From: Nocardiopsis metallicus | Lineage (GTDB): Bacteria > Actinomycetota > Actinomycetes > Streptosporangiales > Streptosporangiaceae | Length of the DNA stretch: 64,000 bases | Reading direction: 5' to 3' | NCBI RefSeq assembly: GCF_014201115.1 | Contig: NZ_JACHDO010000001.1 | Location: forward strand, 5,332,001-5,396,000 | Notes under the pieces: model-generated | Seen by the model: only the letters and a program-made list of their open reading frames with translations | What the model was told of the DNA's origin: nothing | Database searches by the model: none | Shown here: positions 25,545-34,774 of the stretch, in pieces | Layout: every line of letters starts with the position of its first letter | How positions within the stretch are numbered: position 1 is the first letter of the stretch | Translations under genes and position numbers: made by a program

Positions 25545-27258
25545 CCCGGATTCGTCAGGGGTCTGATCGCGTCTTCTGATCCGGCACTTCGCCCATGGTG
25601 TCCCTGGTCCGGGCAGGAACGAGCCCTCGCGTGACGCCGCGGTGCGCGCCGGGCTCCACGAACCCCGGAACTGCGTGCTCCCTCCTTCCTGCTGCTCGTC
25701 GGATCAGGTCCCGATCCTCAGGTGAGGGTCGGCAGAGCGGTCAACCGCTGCCAGCAGGTAGTGAACGCCTCCGCCCAGGGCCAGGACCGTTCGATACGCA
25801 GGAAGCGGCGGCGGGCGTGGCGGGCCAGACGGGCGGGCAGGTGGTAGATCCGAAACCGCATGCTCTCAGGCTCGGCATCCGCGAGGTCCTCCGCATCGTG
25901 CAGGGTGAGCAACCGCAGCCAGGCGTCCAGATCCGCGGCCAGGTTGGCCGCGAGCACCCACGCCTGGTTGACCTGCCAGGACGATGACGGCAACAACGCG
26001 AGCCCCATCGCCTTGTTCGTGCGCACCCGATCCTCGACCTCGGCGTGGTCTCGGTGCAGCGCGTCCAGAAACTGGGCCTGGTGGGAGCCCGGCACCCGAT
26101 GCATCCGCTTGATGTTGGTCGCGCAGATGGCGTAGCGCCAACCGGTCTTCCTCTCCATGGCGGTGAGCTTGGCGGTGTGGCGGCGGGAGGGGCGTACCCG
26201 GCGGACGATGAGCCGCATCCCCTTGGGCCAGCCTTCGCGGGTGTTGAGCCCGGTCAGTTCGGCGACCTCATAGCCCTCTTGGAGGTCGCCTTTCTGGTCC
26301 ACGGCGCTCTCCCACGCGCTCTCGGGGATCTTCGCGATCGCCTCCTCGTCCGCGGTGGTGATCTTCCACCCGACGGTGAAGCGCACCGTCCTGCGGCTGG
26401 TGTTCAGCTTCTCCAGGTACTCGAGGAGGTCGTGGGTGGCGCCGGCTCCGTCGATACGGACGAGGATCTTGGCCCGGGAAGAGCCGGGGACCTGATCCAG
26501 GGCCCAGGTGAGCACGTTGATGTGGTCGCTCGCGGTGTTGGCTCCGGCGTTGCCGGGGCGCAGCAGCATGGCCAGGCACTCGCCGGTGTTGGCGCACCAG
26601 GCGGCCAGGGGGTGGAACCCGAAACTGGACTTGAAGGTGGGTGCGGCCCCTTCCTTGTTGGAGGTGGTGGTGATGATCGTGGCGTCGGCGTCCAGCACGA
26701 TCCATCCCTTCAGGGGTTTGCCCGCGACCTTCACTTGGGGGAACCCGCCGGGGCGCAGGTGCAGCAGCGTCCACACGTGGCGGCGGATCTGCCGCCGGGC
26801 CTTGGCGATCGCCGCCAGGGCCCTCTCGTCGAGGACGTTCAGGGCGCGGCGCAGGGTGGAGTCGGAAGTGGGTGGGCCGAACACGGGCCGGTGGTGCAGG
26901 CCCAGGCGTTCGGCTTCGGAGAGGTTGCGGGCGCCGAGCACGATGGCGATGACCAGGTGGACCAGGGTGGTGGCCCGGTCCCGCCAGCCGTTGGCGGTGC
27001 TGGTGGGCAAGGCTGTGGCGAGGGCCCGGGTGAGGCCGGTGCGGTCGGCGAGCTGGCGGAGCAGGACGGCTCCGGCATGCCCGACGAGGTTGGTGCTGTT
27101 GGCGGTCACGGACAGGCGGTGGTCCCAGGTAGGCTCGTGCACCAGAAAGGTGCTCCTGATTCTGCTGTGATGTTTCCTAGACAGTCACATCTTTGCAGGT
27201 AGGGGCACCTTTCGTGCTGTCAGGGGTCGGTCCTCCCAATTCCGCTGAATAGCCGGGG
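25545..27258 (-). mobile_element. IS1380-family insertion sequence, copy 1 (1714 bp)
   Basis: Imperfect terminal repeats begin CCCCGGCTATTCAGCGG at one end and CCCGGATTCGTCAGGGG at the other. A 4-bp duplication TCAG flanks it (25541-25544 and 27259-27262). It lies within the island integrase gene. The identical-length copy 2 is at 44278-45991 in opposite orientation. Confidence 0.88.
25718..27142 (-). CDS. IS1380-family transposase (copy 1)
   Basis: This 474-residue DDE transposase starts at GTG. It has LVIAIVLGARNLSEAERLG, PTSDSTLRRAL, the first catalytic Asp in WIVLDADATII, the second in ILVRIDGAGATHDLL, and a Glu-containing C-terminal stretch around HRDHAEVEDRVRTNKAMG, as in IS1380 transposases. 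It is intact and identical in length to copy 2. Confidence 0.9.
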   Translation of the reverse strand: MHEPTWDHRLSVTANSTNLVGHAGAVLLRQLADRTGLTRALATALPTSTANGWRDRATTLVHLVIAIVLGARNLSEAERLGLHHRPVFGPPTSDSTLRRALNVLDERALAAIAKARRQIRRHVWTLLHLRPGGFPQVKVAGKPLKGWIVLDADATIITTTSNKEGAAPTFKSSFGFHPLAAWCANTGECLAMLLRPGNAGANTASDHINVLTWALDQVPGSSRAKILVRIDGAGATHDLLEYLEKLNTSRRTVRFTVGWKITTADEEAIAKIPESAWESAVDQKGDLQEGYEVAELTGLNTREGWPKGMRLIVRRVRPSRRHTAKLTAMERKTGWRYAICATNIKRMHRVPGSHQAQFLDALHRDHAEVEDRVRTNKAMGLALLPSSSWQVNQAWVLAANLAADLDAWLRLLTLHDAEDLADAEPESMRFRIYHLPARLARHARRRFLRIERSWPWAEAFTTCWQRLTALPTLT

Positions 27259-27466
27259 TCAGTCCAGGCCATGACCGCGGACGGCTTTTCGCCGGTACCT
27301 CGCCAACTCTCCGTGCGCTCCGGGGTCCACACCAGAGCGCGCCGGTAGGGCACCCGCGGCAGGGTCACGTACTGGGCGGGGTTGTGAGCGAGCAGCCCGG
27401 CCCTACAGGCATGATTCAGGGCCGACCTGATGACCGCGTGCACCTTGTGGATGCGCCCTGGGCTGG

Positions 27467-27764
27467 CAGGGCTCCGGCAAAGTCAGGTCTGTAGGAGTCT
27501 GAGTGGGCGAGCCTCGTCGCGGATCATGTGACGGTTGGCCTGGGCGATGTTGTCGAACCCGGCTGCTCGCAGCAGTCCGATCGCGGTGTTGCGCAGGGTC
27601 GCCATGACCTGGGGAGCGCTGCCCGTGCGCACTTGGGAGCGGTCCTCGTCGTAGGTCACATCCCGCACGTGATGGAGCTTGTTCTCGATCCCCCAGTGCT
27701 GGCGCACCCACCCGGACAGCACCAACGCAGGAGCAACGCGGTGGTCGGCCGAGGTGATCAGGTT
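27467..27764 (-). pseudogene. ISAs1-family transposase, C-terminal remnant
   Basis: The remaining ~95 codons (stop at 27483) encode SKINLITSADHRV, then VRQHWGIENKLHHVRDVTYDEDRSQVRTG in pieces, and NTAIGLLRAAGFDNIAQANRHMI, the characteristic C-terminus of ISAs1 transposases. The IS end CAGGGCTCCGGCAAAGTCA starts at 27467 and directly abuts the integrase fragment. The rest was lost where the IS3 element now begins. Confidence 0.8.
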
Positions 27765-27832
27765 GATCTTGCTTCGGTTCGGTGGACAGGTGTCCGCTTT
27801 CGGATACTTTGTCATTGAACGAGGAGATTGAA

Positions 27833-28120
27833 GTGCCCAAGACCCGCCCTGCGTACCCGCCGGAGTACCGCGATCAGATCATCGCGCTGGCCCGCTCCGG
27901 CCGTAGCCCCGAGGACCTGGCAGCTGAGTTCGAACCCTCGGCCCAGACGATCCGCACCTGGATCAATCAGGCCAAGATCGACTCCGGCCAGGCAGAGGGC
28001 ACCACCAGCGATGACAAGGCCGAACTGGCCCGCCTTCGCCGAGAGAACGCCCAGCTGCGCGAAGAGCGCGAGATCCTGCGCAAGGCCACGGCTTTCTTCG
28101 TCCGGGAGACCAGTCGGTGA
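27833..28120 (+). CDS. IS3-family transposase OrfA
   Basis: The 95-residue OrfA starts at GTG 27833 (PKTRPAYPPEYRDQIIALARSG). It has the helix-turn-helix of HTH_Tnp_1 proteins (SPEDLAAEFEPSAQTIRTWINQA) and a C-terminal leucine-zipper-like coiled coil (ELARLRRENAQLREEREIL). Its stop overlaps the OrfB start as ATGA. Confidence 0.88.
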   Translation: MPKTRPAYPPEYRDQIIALARSGRSPEDLAAEFEPSAQTIRTWINQAKIDSGQAEGTTSDDKAELARLRRENAQLREEREILRKATAFFVRETSR

Positions 28121-29031
28121 TGTTCCGGCTGATCGACGAAGAAAAGACACGCCACTCCGTCTCCCTGATGTCCCGGCTGCTCGGCGTATCGCGGCAGGGC
28201 TACTACAAACACCACCACCGAATCCAGGACGGCCCCACGGCCAAGGAACGCTCCGACGCTGACCTGTCCGAGCGCATCCAGGGCCACCACGAGCGCTCCC
28301 GCGGCACCTACGGCTCCCCCAGGCTCCAGGCCGACCTGGCCGAGCTCGACGGCATCCGCGCTGGACGCAACCGCATCACCCGGCTGATGCGCCGCCAGGG
28401 CCTGGTCGGGGTCCACCGCCGCACCGGCCGCAAAAGCCTGACCTCCCAGGACCGGATGGCCACAGCCCCACCGGATCTGGTCGGTCGTGACTTCACCGCC
28501 CATGCCCCCAACACCAAGTGGAGCGCGGACATCACCTACGTGCCCACCGACCAGGGGTGGGTGTACCTGGCGGTGGTGATGGACCTGTTCTCGCGCCGCA
28601 TCGTGGGCTGGGCGATGGCCCCTCACATGCGCGCCGATCTGGTCTGCGACGCGCTGGCCATGGCGGTGACCGCCCGCCGTCCCGGTCCGGGGCTGATCCA
28701 TCACTCGGACAAGGGATCGCAATACACCAGTCTGGCCTTTGGTCGCCGCTGCGAAGAGGCAGGGATCGCTCCCTCGACGGGGCGGACGGGGTCGTGTTAC
28801 GACAACGCCGTCACCGAGAGCTTCTTCGCGTCGTTGGAGACCGAGTTGATCGACCGCACCCGTTTCGCCACCAGGGCGGATGCGGAGCGGGAGGTGTTCT
28901 CCTATATCGAGGGGTTCTACAACCCCTGGCGGCGGCATTCGGCCAATGGTCAGCTCAGCCCGGCTGAGTATGAACGTCGCCACACCGAAGTTGCTCAAGA
29001 CAGGCTTGCGGCGCTGTCTCAGGCCGCGTAA
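28117..29031 (+). CDS. IS3-family transposase OrfB
   Basis: The 304-residue OrfB has an HTH_21 region (MSRLLGVSRQGYYKHH), then the rve integrase core: first Asp in WSADITYVPTDQGWVYLAV, second in HHSDKGSQYTSLAF, and Glu in YDNAVTESFFASLETEL. The C-terminus FYNPWRRHSANGQLSPAEYE is complete. OrfA and OrfB overlap by four bases; no A-rich slippage site is obvious at the overlap. Confidence 0.9.
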   Translation: MMFRLIDEEKTRHSVSLMSRLLGVSRQGYYKHHHRIQDGPTAKERSDADLSERIQGHHERSRGTYGSPRLQADLAELDGIRAGRNRITRLMRRQGLVGVHRRTGRKSLTSQDRMATAPPDLVGRDFTAHAPNTKWSADITYVPTDQGWVYLAVVMDLFSRRIVGWAMAPHMRADLVCDALAMAVTARRPGPGLIHHSDKGSQYTSLAFGRRCEEAGIAPSTGRTGSCYDNAVTESFFASLETELIDRTRFATRADAEREVFSYIEGFYNPWRRHSANGQLSPAEYERRHTEVAQDRLAALSQAA

Positions 29032-29050
29032 AACCCCAGCTCACAGGTGT

Positions 29051-30409
29051 CTACCGAACTGAAGCAACATCACCGACGACGCTAATCTCCGGACAGTCGT
29101 AACCGATGAACGCCATGCGGACAGTCACCAGCAGATCCATCGGTTTAACCTTGAAGTCGGCTAGAGCCCGACCAGCGGCGCCTGCCTCGGCCGAGACCGC
29201 TAGACCGACCCGCAGTCCAGGATGGTTCTCCTGCAGGTACTTGACGACCTTCTTCGCCTCGGCCTGCTGCATACAGGAGATCAAGCCGCGGTAGGCCTGG
29301 TTGAATTTCTGCTTGTCCCGAACCGATTTGACCACCAAGTCAACCAGTGGTTTCCAGGTCCGTTCATCCTTCAGCGCCGCCCTCAGCTCACTGCCGTCGT
29401 TGGAGAGGTTGAACTCCAGCAGGCTGTCGCCACGGCCGGCCTCAGGCTCGCTCATGGTGCGCTTGGAGATCCGAGCGTCGGTGAGCTTCATCTCGAAGGT
29501 TCGAAGATAGCTCTCGGCGATGCCATCGATGTAGGTGGCCTCCGCGTGCCGAACCAGCCGCTCCTTCCCGGAGTCCCGGTGCGGCTCGTAGTCGGCGAGA
29601 ATCAGCTTCTGGTTGTCAGCACGATAGGGCGTTCCAGTCAGCAGCAAAGTGTGCAGCGCGTACTCGTGCAGCTTCTTGATCAGCTCGCCAGCGCGGGTTC
29701 CACCGCCCTCTTTGTCATCGTCACCGCAGAATTGCGCCTCGTCCGCGATCAGGAGGAAACGCCCCTGGTGACGGGTGGCCCATCGAGTGAAGATCTCTTC
29801 GTTCGTGACCAGCGCGCTGTAGGTGGCAACGAAACCACTGTTGCGCTCGTTGCTGGGAATGAGCGGCACCTCGTTGACACGGTGGCGGATCTTCCCGAGC
29901 CGCTTCGTGGCATCGAACAGCTCGCACAGCCCACCTGTGACGTGCCCACTGGCGTCCGTCGTCATCCAGCCGACCTCGCACTGTTCTGCGAGTGCCGTTC
30001 GAGGGGCGAAGACCGCGATGTAGTCAATCAGCCCCTCCCTGATCATCCGGGTAGCCAAGGACTGGTAGGCGAGGGTCTTACCTGATCCGGGAGACGCGAG
30101 CACTACCGTGCGGTCCTCGCCAGCGGAAACTCGTTCCAAGACACGGTCGATCAAGTTGGCTTGAAACGGGCGGGGGATGAAGGCATCGCGATAGTGCATA
30201 TCACGTCCTTTGAGTAGATTGCAGGAGTTACAGAGGGCTTGTCCGTTTTCTATTTCTGTTCGCCCTCCGTCGGCCCAGGGGATGCGGTGATCCGCGTGCC
30301 ACCCTGGGTCCAAAGGTGTGAGGCACCGCTGACAGCGGCCTTCAGCGTTTTCGTAGAGCATTTGTCGTTGGGAGGAGCTGAAGGATCGGCGAGGATCAAG
30401 GTCAACCAT
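29051..30409 (-). pseudogene. HNH endonuclease-SF2 helicase fusion, C-terminally truncated
   Basis: A GGAGGGGGAGAAG sequence precedes the ATG. Residues 25-65 form an HNH nuclease with two CxxC pairs: CQRC, HADHRIPWADGG and ALCNSCN. The helicase follows: Walker A ASPGSGKT (105-112), DEAQ box (223-226), and TGTP (258-261). The second RecA domain reaches FIGYDCPEISVVG, normally just before motif VI, and then runs into the end of the IS3 element, which supplies the last residues and the stop. Motif VI and the rest are missing, so helicase activity is very unlikely. HNH-helicase fusions are plausible anti-phage nucleases; that role is inferred. Confidence 0.75.
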
Positions 30410-30685
30410 GAGAGCTCTTCTCCCCCTCCGCAGAACCTAATGATGGTTCGAAGGCTAGCGTCAGCCACCGACATTACGGAAGACGTATGACGAGCGGCAG
30501 CGGGCACGGGCACCGCATGTCCCGCTGGTATATGCCGGTTTTGGTGGAGCATCTTTACTGTTTTCAAGGCATGATGCTCGATTTTTTGCTCTCAAACTCT
30601 ATGGGTGTCAACCAGCCAATCGCTGAGCCATCCATCTGTTTAAGAAGACGGCTCCCTAAAAACAGCCCAAGGCGATAGCAGCGGG

Positions 30686-31268
30686 ATGGAGCCCTGCAGT
30701 CTGGGCTCCTGGTGGATACTCCTCGCCAACATTGGCGAGACCAAGGTCAACTCCGCCGCCGGCGACCTGGTCAGCCAGTGCCAGCGCGAATCCGATCAAG
30801 CCTTGCGCCAATACTGGACGGAGGGTGGCGCCATCAACTTCTGCGCCACGGTCGGCCAGCTCGGCGCACTGATCGCCCGTACCGCCACGCAGCTCGAACT
30901 TCTCGGCGTCGCCAAGAAGTACGGGCTCGTCAATGACTCCTACCTCGAAGGCATCTCCCACGCCCTCCTCGCCCGCATGACCGATGAGGAAGCCCAGCTC
31001 GACCCCGCCGATATCACCATCACCTGCCACGAGTGCCTGGATGACCAGGGCGTCAAGGGCAAGGTGTTGCGCTCGGCCACGCACTCGGCTGGGCATGGCC
31101 GCGGCTGCCCTCTACTGAGCCCAATGCGGCAAGGATCCTCAAAAGATCAAATGCCCCGTTTACGGGGTGCACCGCCCCGCGCCGGTCTACGCTCAGCGGG
31201 AAATCGACCTGTTCGACACGGCGTGGGCTGAGGTCTCCCACCACTACACACAGGCGGCCAACCGATGA
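30686..31268 (+). pseudogene. frameshifted gene of unknown function
   Basis: The first frame (from ATG 30686) has coding-like composition, including NFCATVGQLGALIARTATQL and SYLEGISHALLARMTDEEAQL. Around 31060-31115 it loses coherence. A neighbouring frame then reads RTRLGMAAAALY and stops at a TGA that a single extra T would create. A third frame continues EPNAARILKKIKCPVYGV through VYAQREIDLFDTAWAEV and ends at a TGA overlapping the next ATG. Preserved coupling to the next gene suggests a formerly intact first gene of a three-gene operon. I do not recognise the family. Confidence 0.5.
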
Positions 31269-31561
31269 GCGAGTCCACGATCACCATCCCGGCCTTCATC
31301 GCCGAACCGACCTTCTACCCGACCCCGAACGTCGCGGTTTTCATGTCCTCAGCGGAGCTGCCCGCCGGGTACCCCCTGATCGCAGCCCGCCTAGAGGAGA
31401 AACACGACGGGCTCCAGCTCTTCTGCTTGATCTTCAACTTCGAGCTCACCGCCGCCGAGCGCACCAAATGGGTGCGGAACACCGACATTTTGCCGATCGG
31501 CCTTGTCGACCACATCACCGCCGAGATCACCCGCCGCGACGCCCAGAAGGTGAGCCGATGA
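31265..31561 (+). CDS. hypothetical protein, middle gene of unknown operon
   Basis: A 98-residue soluble protein starting SESTITIPAFIAEP. It overlaps its upstream pseudogene and its downstream gene by ATGA junctions, showing a tight operon. Aromatic-rich beta segments (LQLFCLIFNFELTAAER) alternate with loops. No family is recognised. No signal peptide or membrane segment is present. Confidence 0.6.
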   Translation: MSESTITIPAFIAEPTFYPTPNVAVFMSSAELPAGYPLIAARLEEKHDGLQLFCLIFNFELTAAERTKWVRNTDILPIGLVDHITAEITRRDAQKVSR

Positions 31562-32130
31562 CCACGCAAACCAGCAACAAGCTCGGCACCACGAGGACTA
31601 CCGCACTCGGCGAGATCACCATCGTCGGACACACCTGGGTCATCCTGCGCAGGTTGTACACCCCAGGACCCGGCCGCCCCCTGCCCAATACCTGGGGGAT
31701 CGGAACCGCACCGGAACTGTGTACCCTCACCTGGCTCACCGAGGATCTCGGTACCGACGAGAAAGGGACCAGTTCAAATCCGGGGACCTTTGGAGACGGA
31801 CAGGCCGTCCTGGCCGCCGCCCCTGCCGCGATCTTGCACGACCGCCCCCACATCCGGCCGGAACTGGTCTGGACCCAGCGTGAAACCAAAGACGGAACCG
31901 CGTACGTGGCCCCGCTGCTGACCATCACCCATGCGAACGGCAACATCGTGGAAGTCCAGGCCTTCCACCACCCTGCGTTCCGCGAAGCCCTCGGGCGCTC
32001 CAATGGCATGAGTGCGTTCAGCGGTTCCCGCCCTCACCGGGAACTGCTGCTCCTGGTCACCGATATGGACGCCGTGGACCTCGGCGCGCTCTTCGAGCAG
32101 CTCCGCACAGCACCGCAGCTCCTGGGCTGA
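31558..32130 (+). CDS. hypothetical protein, last gene of unknown operon
   Basis: The ATG at 31558 overlaps the previous stop, giving 190 residues. Beta-strand segments dominate, for example GEITIVGHTWVILRRLYTPG and PHRELLLLVTDMDAVDLGAL. It has no signal peptide, transmembrane segment or recognisable catalytic motif. The three-gene set 30686-32130 probably acts as one unit inherited with the island. Confidence 0.55.
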   Translation: MTTQTSNKLGTTRTTALGEITIVGHTWVILRRLYTPGPGRPLPNTWGIGTAPELCTLTWLTEDLGTDEKGTSSNPGTFGDGQAVLAAAPAAILHDRPHIRPELVWTQRETKDGTAYVAPLLTITHANGNIVEVQAFHHPAFREALGRSNGMSAFSGSRPHRELLLLVTDMDAVDLGALFEQLRTAPQLLG

Positions 32131-32329
32131 TCCCTCCCCTCCGCGTCCAGGAGTGTTGCAAAGTCAGGGATGGGAGACATCGTTCCTGGTCACAAGAGGG
32201 CGTCAGAACCAGGCAGGCCCCTTGAACGCAGCAACGGAGCCCCGATGAGAGGTCAGGAACTTCCACGCCCCTGGCGCCACAAGGGCTCCGTTGCGCCTTC
32301 ACAGATGAGGAGGCTGCCCCCGCGATCGG

Positions 32330-32660
32330 CGGAGCCGCCCTCACCATCTGGACCGCATCGTCCTGATCTGTCTGTACGCGGTGCTGTCTGGGGCCTGCTT
32401 CCTGACCGCGAGCAGCCCAGGCGCACAACGCGCCCCAGCACACCCTGGCTCGCCTGGGCTCCCGCGTAATCTGCCGAGCCCTGGGCCTGCACCAACCACC
32501 CATCCCGGCCACCATCCGAGGATTCCTGAACAGCCTTACCCCCAACCCCGACCTGGCCGTGCTCATCATCGCCAGCACGTGCGCCAGAGGCTCACGCACC
32601 CGTTGCCGCCAGTTGGTACACCTGCTGGCAGCGATGGCACACCCCCTCCTTCGTCCTCCG
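32330..32660 (+). pseudogene. ISAs1-family transposase, N-terminal remnant
   Basis: One frame reads HHLDRIVLICLYAVLSGACF, matching the N-terminal helix of ISAs1 transposases. A shift near 32405 leads to HNAPQHTLARLGSRVICRAL, then PIPATIRGFLNSL. The rest is absent. A CAAAGTCAGG stretch at about 32159 may be the IS end. It is not clearly the missing half of the remnant at 27467, since orientation and spacing do not fit a simple split. Bases 32661-32871 show nothing else. Confidence 0.65.
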
Positions 32661-32871
32661 AATCCCCTGGTGAACGATTCCCACCGATACGGGGTTCGGT
32701 TCCCTGACCGCCGGCCGAGCCACCGGCGCTCAGCGCCAGGTGTTCTGAGGCCGCGGGACTCCTCCTGCCACCAGCGCTTCGGGAAGGAAGACCCGCGTGT
32801 CTCGCTCAGCCGTCCCTATGAACCCCACGGAAAACGCAAGGCCGGTTCCACAACTCCAGATCCCCTGATTC

Positions 32872-34224
32872 TCAGTCCTGGTCGTCTTCCAATTCCCAGG
32901 CCGCGAGTTCTTCCTCGATCTCCTGCTGGTACTCCAGCCAGGAAGCGCGGGCCACGTCGACCGCGGCTGAGCGCTCAGGTGTGCGCTTTTGGGTCCCCAC
33001 GCTCAACAGCAGATCGAAACCGGAGGCATCGGGTAGGACCAGGATCGAGTTCCCGGCCATCGTGAGTCCCTGTCGCACCAGGTCGCCTTCGAACACCTCG
33101 TCCAGCTCTGGCGTCTCCTCGCTCAGCAGGTCGAGGAGTCCCCAGGCGAAGGTCGCAGAGCCGGCGGGATCCTCGTCCGGGAAGCCGGGCAGAGGTTGCC
33201 CTGGCCGGTTATGGTCGCGGCAGGAGACCCTGATCAGCACATCGTGGCCCGTCTTGGCTTCCAACACGATGGTGGGGCAGGAGTCATCGTTGATCTGGGC
33301 TACCCGTCCCTGGTGAAGGATTCTGTTGAGGAGCAGGTTGAGGTCTTCTTCGCGTTTGGCCAGTAGGTCGAAGATGCCTGAGGCCATCACACGGGACTGG
33401 TCGGGGTTGTCGTCGAAGACGTGCGGAGTGTTCTGGTCGGAGGGCGGGTGCGTACCTGATGCGGCCTGCTGCAGCCATTCCTGTGTCTCCTGTGACCAGG
33501 GCTCCCACCAGCGGTCGGGGTGCAGGGGAGAGGTGACCAGCCGGCCCTCGATCTGCAGGGGGGCCAGCAGGTGCGCCGCGTAGCGGGGTGCATCGAGCAT
33601 CTGCAGGGCCTGGATCAGCTGAGGGGAAGTCAGTGCCCGCCGCACCGTCGGCCACTTCTTGCGCCCTACCAGGTCCTGCTCGTACTCCCGGTATCCGAGG
33701 TCGGAGAGCTCGGATGAATCTCCCAATGACGCAGAGGTGAGCGCGATGCGCAGGGCGGCTGCTTCGGCGAGGTTCTCGGCTCGGGGAGGCCACCCCTGGT
33801 CAAGGAGTCCGCCCAGGTGCTGGGAGGTGGCCAGGAAGCGCCTGAACCACTGTGGCCGTTCGGCGACCTGCATCAGGACCGCGTCTGCGAGTTCGCCTAG
33901 GACGTGGGAGTCCCAGACATTGTCCTCGTTGAGGTGAAAGGGTTCCCCGTTCATCGTGAGTTCCATGGCCAGCAGGTGCGCTTGTGAAGGTGTCAGCGGG
34001 TCGCCGCGAAATCTCCTGTTGAAGAGCGGCACCCAGGCATGGGCCGGGTGCAGGGCCGCGGTGACCATCTCACGGATCTTCTTGCGGGTTGTGGCGCCCA
34101 CCGCGGAGGTGTCCGACTCCGCTCGCCGCCATGTGGCTAGGGAGATCCCCGCGCGGCGAGCCGCTTCGGCCTGACTGAGGTTCAGTGTTTCTCGTGCTGC
34201 CCTGATGTCCACTGGTTCCGACAC
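32872..34224 (-). CDS. XRE-family regulator with large C-terminal domain
   Basis: GGAGG four bases before the GTG at 34224 supports this start. Residues 8-60 form a Cro/CI helix-turn-helix (LNLSQAEAARRAGISLATWRRAES). The remaining ~390 residues are acidic and helix-rich (for example ELADAVLMQVAERPQWFRRFLA), ending in a strongly acidic EEIEEELAAWELEDDQD. No catalytic motif is seen. It is divergent from the small XRE gene that heads the ImmA/PIN operon, and paired palindromes near its start suggest autoregulation or cross-regulation. Confidence 0.7.
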   Translation of the reverse strand: MSEPVDIRAARETLNLSQAEAARRAGISLATWRRAESDTSAVGATTRKKIREMVTAALHPAHAWVPLFNRRFRGDPLTPSQAHLLAMELTMNGEPFHLNEDNVWDSHVLGELADAVLMQVAERPQWFRRFLATSQHLGGLLDQGWPPRAENLAEAAALRIALTSASLGDSSELSDLGYREYEQDLVGRKKWPTVRRALTSPQLIQALQMLDAPRYAAHLLAPLQIEGRLVTSPLHPDRWWEPWSQETQEWLQQAASGTHPPSDQNTPHVFDDNPDQSRVMASGIFDLLAKREEDLNLLLNRILHQGRVAQINDDSCPTIVLEAKTGHDVLIRVSCRDHNRPGQPLPGFPDEDPAGSATFAWGLLDLLSEETPELDEVFEGDLVRQGLTMAGNSILVLPDASGFDLLLSVGTQKRTPERSAAVDVARASWLEYQQEIEEELAAWELEDDQD

Positions 34225-34235
34225 GATGCCTCCAT

Positions 34236-34256
34236 TGAGTACTCAGTGAGTGCTCA
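34236..34256. promoter_or_regulatory. tandem palindromic operator
   Basis: TGAGTACTCA (34236-34245) and TGAGTGCTCA (34247-34256) lie 11 bases apart, centre to centre. Reading leftward, a TATTAT hexamer lies just upstream (34257-34264 region), placing the transcription start of the leftward XRE gene inside the repeats, as expected for a repressor site. Confidence 0.55.
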
Positions 34257-34367
34257 TAATATGCGATGTTGGCACGATGTCGAATAGCGAGGGCCTGAGC
34301 GCCTGTAGTCCGCCCCTGAGCAAGCCCTCTGACTGTTCGAACCATGGCGTCGCACAGGGCATGCGGC

Positions 34368-34373
34368 TATAAT
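34368..34373 (+). promoter_or_regulatory. -10 element of the XRE-ImmA-PIN operon
   Basis: A perfect TATAAT lies 46 bases before the XRE start. No good -35 hexamer is seen at 16-18 bases. Confidence 0.5.
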
Positions 34374-34418
34374 GAATCAAGCTGGAGGAAAGTGATTCAG
34401 ATTGGTGGGGTGGTGACG

Positions 34419-34757
34419 ATGACAGCAGCAGGTATCGGCGCGCGGATCGAACGCGCCCGCGCGGCAGCGGGACTGAGCCAGCGTGCTCTCGCTGAGGCCA
34501 CGGGCATCTCGCAGGCCACCCTGTCTCGGATCATTTCCGAAGACCGGGTGGCGAAGATGCCAGAGCTCGTGGCGATCGCCTGGGAGACCGGGCATACGGT
34601 TGCCCAACTCACCGGAACCGGTGCGGTAACCGAGCGCGTGCAGTGCGCGGCCCGGGCCACCAACGACTCTGACATGGGCGATATGCGCCAGGCACTGCTG
34701 GACTTCCTGGAACTGGACGCCTACCTGGACGACCAGGCCATCCCCGCAACGGTCTGA
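34419..34757 (+). CDS. XRE-family DNA-binding protein
   Basis: The 112-residue product from ATG 34419 carries a Cro/CI helix-turn-helix (IERARAAAGLSQRALAEATG, then ISQATLSRII). An in-frame GTG at 34392 is possible, but its Shine-Dalgarno sequence is too close. It precedes an ImmA/IrrE-type peptidase by 17 bases. In known ImmR/ImmA pairs the protease cleaves the XRE repressor, so this protein is the likely substrate and operon repressor. Confidence 0.78.
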   Translation: MTAAGIGARIERARAAAGLSQRALAEATGISQATLSRIISEDRVAKMPELVAIAWETGHTVAQLTGTGAVTERVQCAARATNDSDMGDMRQALLDFLELDAYLDDQAIPATV

Positions 34758-34774
34758 AACGGAACCGAAGAACT

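Larger units (their letters stand above)
23978..27466 (-). pseudogene. tyrosine-recombinase integrase, split by two IS and lacking its N-terminus
   Basis: Three coding pieces remain: 27259-27466, 25240-25544 and 23978-24256. Removing the IS1380 element and one CTGA duplication joins SAVMAWTE to GQAGWFLDQI. Removing the IS5 element and one ACT duplication joins SDYVFT to DENGEQMTRHQ. Both joins keep the frame. The assembled C-terminal ~270 residues contain the catalytic set: Arg in LTRGPRCQEML, Lys in HGTKTPRSQ, HDLRH, the LGHRNYKF His and the nucleophile Tyr in TADTYVHV. The piece starts at SPGRIHKVHAVIRSAL, exactly at the end of an ISAs1 remnant, so the core-binding front is deleted. The enzyme presumably integrated element 1; it cannot be made now. 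Confidence 0.85.
27765..29071 (+). mobile_element. IS3-family insertion sequence
   Basis: Imperfect inverted ends of about 29 bases match between 27765-27793 and 29043-29071 (GCTTCRGTTCGGTRGACA core). The two overlapping transposase frames are intact. No clear target duplication is seen. The left side is an ISAs1 remnant and the right side a truncated helicase, so insertion was probably followed or accompanied by a deletion. Confidence 0.75.

Noticed and set aside
34392..34418. Earlier GTG start for the small XRE protein
   Set aside because: The GGAGGAA would be only one base from the GTG; the ATG at 34419 starts right before the conserved helix-turn-helix region.
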